64,000 nucleotides of DNA from Cupriavidus sp. WGlv3 (GTDB taxonomy: Bacteria > Pseudomonadota > Gammaproteobacteria > Burkholderiales > Burkholderiaceae), in contig NZ_JALHRX010000007.1 in NCBI RefSeq assembly GCF_023952475.1, forward strand, positions 62,001-126,000, written 5' to 3'. This document shows, one piece after another, positions 62,002 to 64,000 of this stretch. The stretch's first letter is position 1. Each line of letters opens with the position of its first letter. The notes beneath the pieces are model-generated. The model was not told the origin of the DNA, did not search any database, and worked only from the letters and a program-made list of their open reading frames with translations. The position numbers and the translations under genes are program-made.

Positions 62002-63768
62002 ATGCAAGATTTCTGGCAGGCGGCAGCCGCGCAACTCGAGCGCGAGCTGACGCCGCAACAGTTCAAAACGTGGATCAAGCCGCTGGCGCCCGTTGCGTTC
62101 GATGAAGAAACGCATGCGCTGCGGATTGCTGCGCCCAACCGTTTCAAGCTCGACTGGGTCAAGAGTCAGTTTTCGGGGCGCATCACCGCCCTCGCCTGCG
62201 AATACTGGGAAGCGCAGGTCAGTGTCCAGTTCGTGCTCGATCCCGCCGCGTCGGGCCGCGCCGCTGCCTACATGCAGCCGGCCCAGCCCGGCATGGGCGC
62301 GGGCGGCATGGACCGCATGGAACATCACGCAGCACCGGGTACGGGCATGGGCGGCTATCCCGGCGCCCAGCCCGGCCAGCCGATGGGCGGCCAGGCCCCG
62401 TTTGCCATGCCTGGCCAGCCGGCGCAGCCCGGCTATGGCGATTACCCGAGCGCGGCCGCGTATGGCCTGGGACAGCCGCCATATGGCCACCCGACAGGCA
62501 ACCACGCCGGCATGCCGTCTGCCGCCCCGGTTCCGGCCGGCGCGCGTGGCCAGGGCATGGGCCAGCATCCCGGCCAGCACCACCCGCAGCACAACGCCGA
62601 CCTGGGCGAGATCGACGTGGTCCAGATGGATCCCGCCGAAGCCAGCGCCCGCTCCTACCGCGCGCCGCAGCAGGGCCAGCATCCGCATGCCGCGATGGGC
62701 AACGCCGCGCAGATGCCCGGCCACCAGCCCAGCGACACGGTCCACGAGCGCTCGCGCCTGAACCCGATCCTGACCTTCGACAACTTCGTCACCGGCAAGG
62801 CCAACCAGTTGGCAAGGGCCGCGGCGATCCAGGTCGCCAACAACCCGGGCAAGTCCTACAACCCGCTGTACCTGTACGGCGGCGTGGGCCTGGGCAAGAC
62901 CCACCTGATCCACTCCATCGGCAACCACATGCTGATGGAGAACCCGCGCGCGCGCATCCGCTACATCCACGCCGAGCAGTACGTGTCCGACGTGGTCAAG
63001 GCGTACCAGCGCAAGGCCTTCGACGAGTTCAAGCGCTACTACCACTCGCTGGACCTGCTGCTGATCGACGATATCCAGTTCTTCTCTGGCAAGAACCGCA
63101 CGCAGGAAGAGTTCTTCTATGCCTTCGAGGCCCTGATCGCCAACCGGGCGCAGGTGATCATCACCAGCGATACCTACCCCAAGGAAATCACCGGCATCGA
63201 CGACCGCCTGATCTCGCGCTTCGATTCCGGCCTGACCGTGGCGATCGAGCCGCCCGAGCTTGAAATGCGCGTGGCGATCCTGATGAAGAAGGCCGCCGCC
63301 GAGAACGTCAACGTTCCGGAAGAGGTCGCCTTCTTCGTTGCCAAGCACCTGCGCTCCAACGTGCGCGAGCTTGAAGGCGCGCTGCGCAAGATCCTGGCGT
63401 TCAGCAACTTCCACGGCAAGGACATCACCATCGAGGTGACGCGCGAGGCGCTGAAGGACCTGCTGACCGTGCAGAACCGCCAGATCTCGGTCGAGAACAT
63501 CCAGAAGACCTGCGCGGATTTCTACAACATCAAGGTCGCTGACATGTATTCGAAAAAGCGGCCTGCCAATATTGCACGGCCGCGCCAGATCGCGATGTAC
63601 CTGGCCAAGGAGCTGACGCAGAAGAGCCTGCCGGAGATCGGCGAACTCTTCGGCGGCCGCGACCACACCACCGTGCTGCACGCCGTGCGCAAGATTGCCG
63701 ACGAACGCAGCAAGGATGCGCAGCTCAACCATGAGCTGCACGTGCTGGAGCAGACGCTCAAGGGCTGA
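62002..63768 (+). CDS. dnaA: Chromosomal replication initiator protein DnaA
   Basis: 588-residue initiator. Domain I starts [20 protein letters not shown]. Domain II is a long Gly/Met/Pro/His-rich linker (about residues 91-250). Domain III AAA+ has Walker [18 protein letters not shown] (near 292-300), Walker [20 protein letters not shown] and sensor motifs. Domain IV ends with the DnaA signature [15 protein letters not shown]. The start 62002 is where orthologues begin; an upstream frame from 61807 runs through the origin. E. coli DnaA is 467 residues; the excess is in domain II. dnaN should follow outside the window. Confidence 0.97.
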   Translation: MQDFWQAAAAQLERELTPQQFKTWIKPLAPVAFDEETHALRIAAPNRFKLDWVKSQFSGRITALACEYWEAQVSVQFVLDPAASGRAAAYMQPAQPGMGAGGMDRMEHHAAPGTGMGGYPGAQPGQPMGGQAPFAMPGQPAQPGYGDYPSAAAYGLGQPPYGHPTGNHAGMPSAAPVPAGARGQGMGQHPGQHHPQHNADLGEIDVVQMDPAEASARSYRAPQQGQHPHAAMGNAAQMPGHQPSDTVHERSRLNPILTFDNFVTGKANQLARAAAIQVANNPGKSYNPLYLYGGVGLGKTHLIHSIGNHMLMENPRARIRYIHAEQYVSDVVKAYQRKAFDEFKRYYHSLDLLLIDDIQFFSGKNRTQEEFFYAFEALIANRAQVIITSDTYPKEITGIDDRLISRFDSGLTVAIEPPELEMRVAILMKKAAAENVNVPEEVAFFVAKHLRSNVRELEGALRKILAFSNFHGKDITIEVTREALKDLLTVQNRQISVENIQKTCADFYNIKVADMYSKKRPANIARPRQIAMYLAKELTQKSLPEIGELFGGRDHTTVLHAVRKIADERSKDAQLNHELHVLEQTLKG

Positions 63769-63814
63769 TCGCCGGCTGGTACCCGGGGCGGCTCCCGGGA
63801 CGGCGTTTTGAAGG

Positions 63815-63871
63815 GCCAGCCCCGCCGGGCTGGCATACTGTAGGGTGCGCGCCACGGACATCCCGTGGCGC
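63815..63871. other. Two strong hairpins downstream of dnaA
   Basis: GCCAGCCC / GGGCTGGC (63815-63834, 4-nt loop) and GCGCCACGG / CCGTGGCGC (63849-63871, 5-nt loop) lie in tandem 46 bases after the dnaA stop. Neither has a T-run, so they are not classical terminators; they could attenuate or stabilise a dnaA-dnaN transcript. The rest of 63769-64000 shows no gene. Confidence 0.6.
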
Positions 63872-64000
63872 CTGGGGAATTAACGTCAGCGTCGCCGGGG
63901 CAAGTGTCCGGAAAGTGGCCACTGATAAGGCTTTGCGGTGAGTCGGGACGGGATGGCAAGAACGGTTGGCGCCAGCGTGGCTTTTTGGGCACAGCTGGCC

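Noticed and set aside
1..64000. tRNA, rRNA, CRISPR arrays, IS elements or prophage genes
   Set aside because: No clover-leaf-like sequence, regular spacer repeat, transposase or phage protein was recognised by reading; a tRNAscan or ISfinder search would be decisive.

Overview
The window is GC-rich betaproteobacterial DNA, most probably a Cupriavidus main chromosome (a close Ralstonia relative is the alternative). The reasons are: the origin-proximal order mnmE...yidC-yidD-rnpA-rpmH-oriC-dnaA at the right end; abundant Bug/TctC-type binding proteins; a tandem pair of lipoproteins resembling the DUF2957 family, which is typical of Cupriavidus/Ralstonia; and Burkholderiales-style RND pumps. The taxonomic call rests on recalled family distributions and gene order, not on a search. 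I saw no insertion sequence, CRISPR array, rRNA or tRNA gene.

Layout: 1-5103, tail of a MOSC-domain gene and an MdtA/MdtC-like RND pump. 5126-5802, a HigBA-like toxin-antitoxin pair with a clear palindromic operator. 5907-14077, an iron-regulated-looking operon: TonB-dependent haem-type receptor, exported CobN/HmuS-like giant protein, ExbB-like and ExbD-like (DUF2149) proteins and a ChaN-like lipoprotein. This matches the architecture of Hmu haem-uptake loci and is the most interesting system here. 14078-21774, a tripartite tricarboxylate transporter (tctC-tctB-tctA), an AbrB-family membrane protein, a thioesterase, a patatin-like protein and a glutathione-reductase-like flavoprotein. 21901-25442, a TctD/TctE two-component system and a divergent, orphan solute-binding protein. 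25473-32864, an AcrR/TtgR-type repressor, a well-preserved AcrR-type operator within a promoter, and a complete AcrA-AcrB-OprM-like pump ending in a strong terminator.

32965-48145 looks like accessory metabolism of hydrophobic compounds: OmpW-like porin, two tandem DUF2957-like lipoproteins, a DUF1571-like protein, a TetR regulator, a GMC oxidoreductase with a Tat-exported small subunit, an AraC regulator, then a tightly coupled set (Baeyer-Villiger-type flavin monooxygenase, SDR, alpha/beta hydrolase, a PF10118-type protein with a diiron-like residue pattern, rubredoxin) and a MerR regulator. The order resembles the mycobacterial virS-mymA locus.

48248-54301 holds a LysR regulator, a second TctC-like binding protein, an aspartoacylase-like M14 enzyme, small membrane or lipoproteins and a glycosyltransferase. 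54429-64000 is the origin-proximal housekeeping block, interrupted between mnmE and yidC by a CHAD protein, a thioesterase and a Tam-like methyltransferase flanked by palindromic repeats. oriC lies between rpmH and dnaA; dnaA is intact with an unusually long Gly/Met/Pro/His-rich linker. A repeat family with a 26-nt palindromic core recurs between genes (21801, 32877, 58273, 58351).
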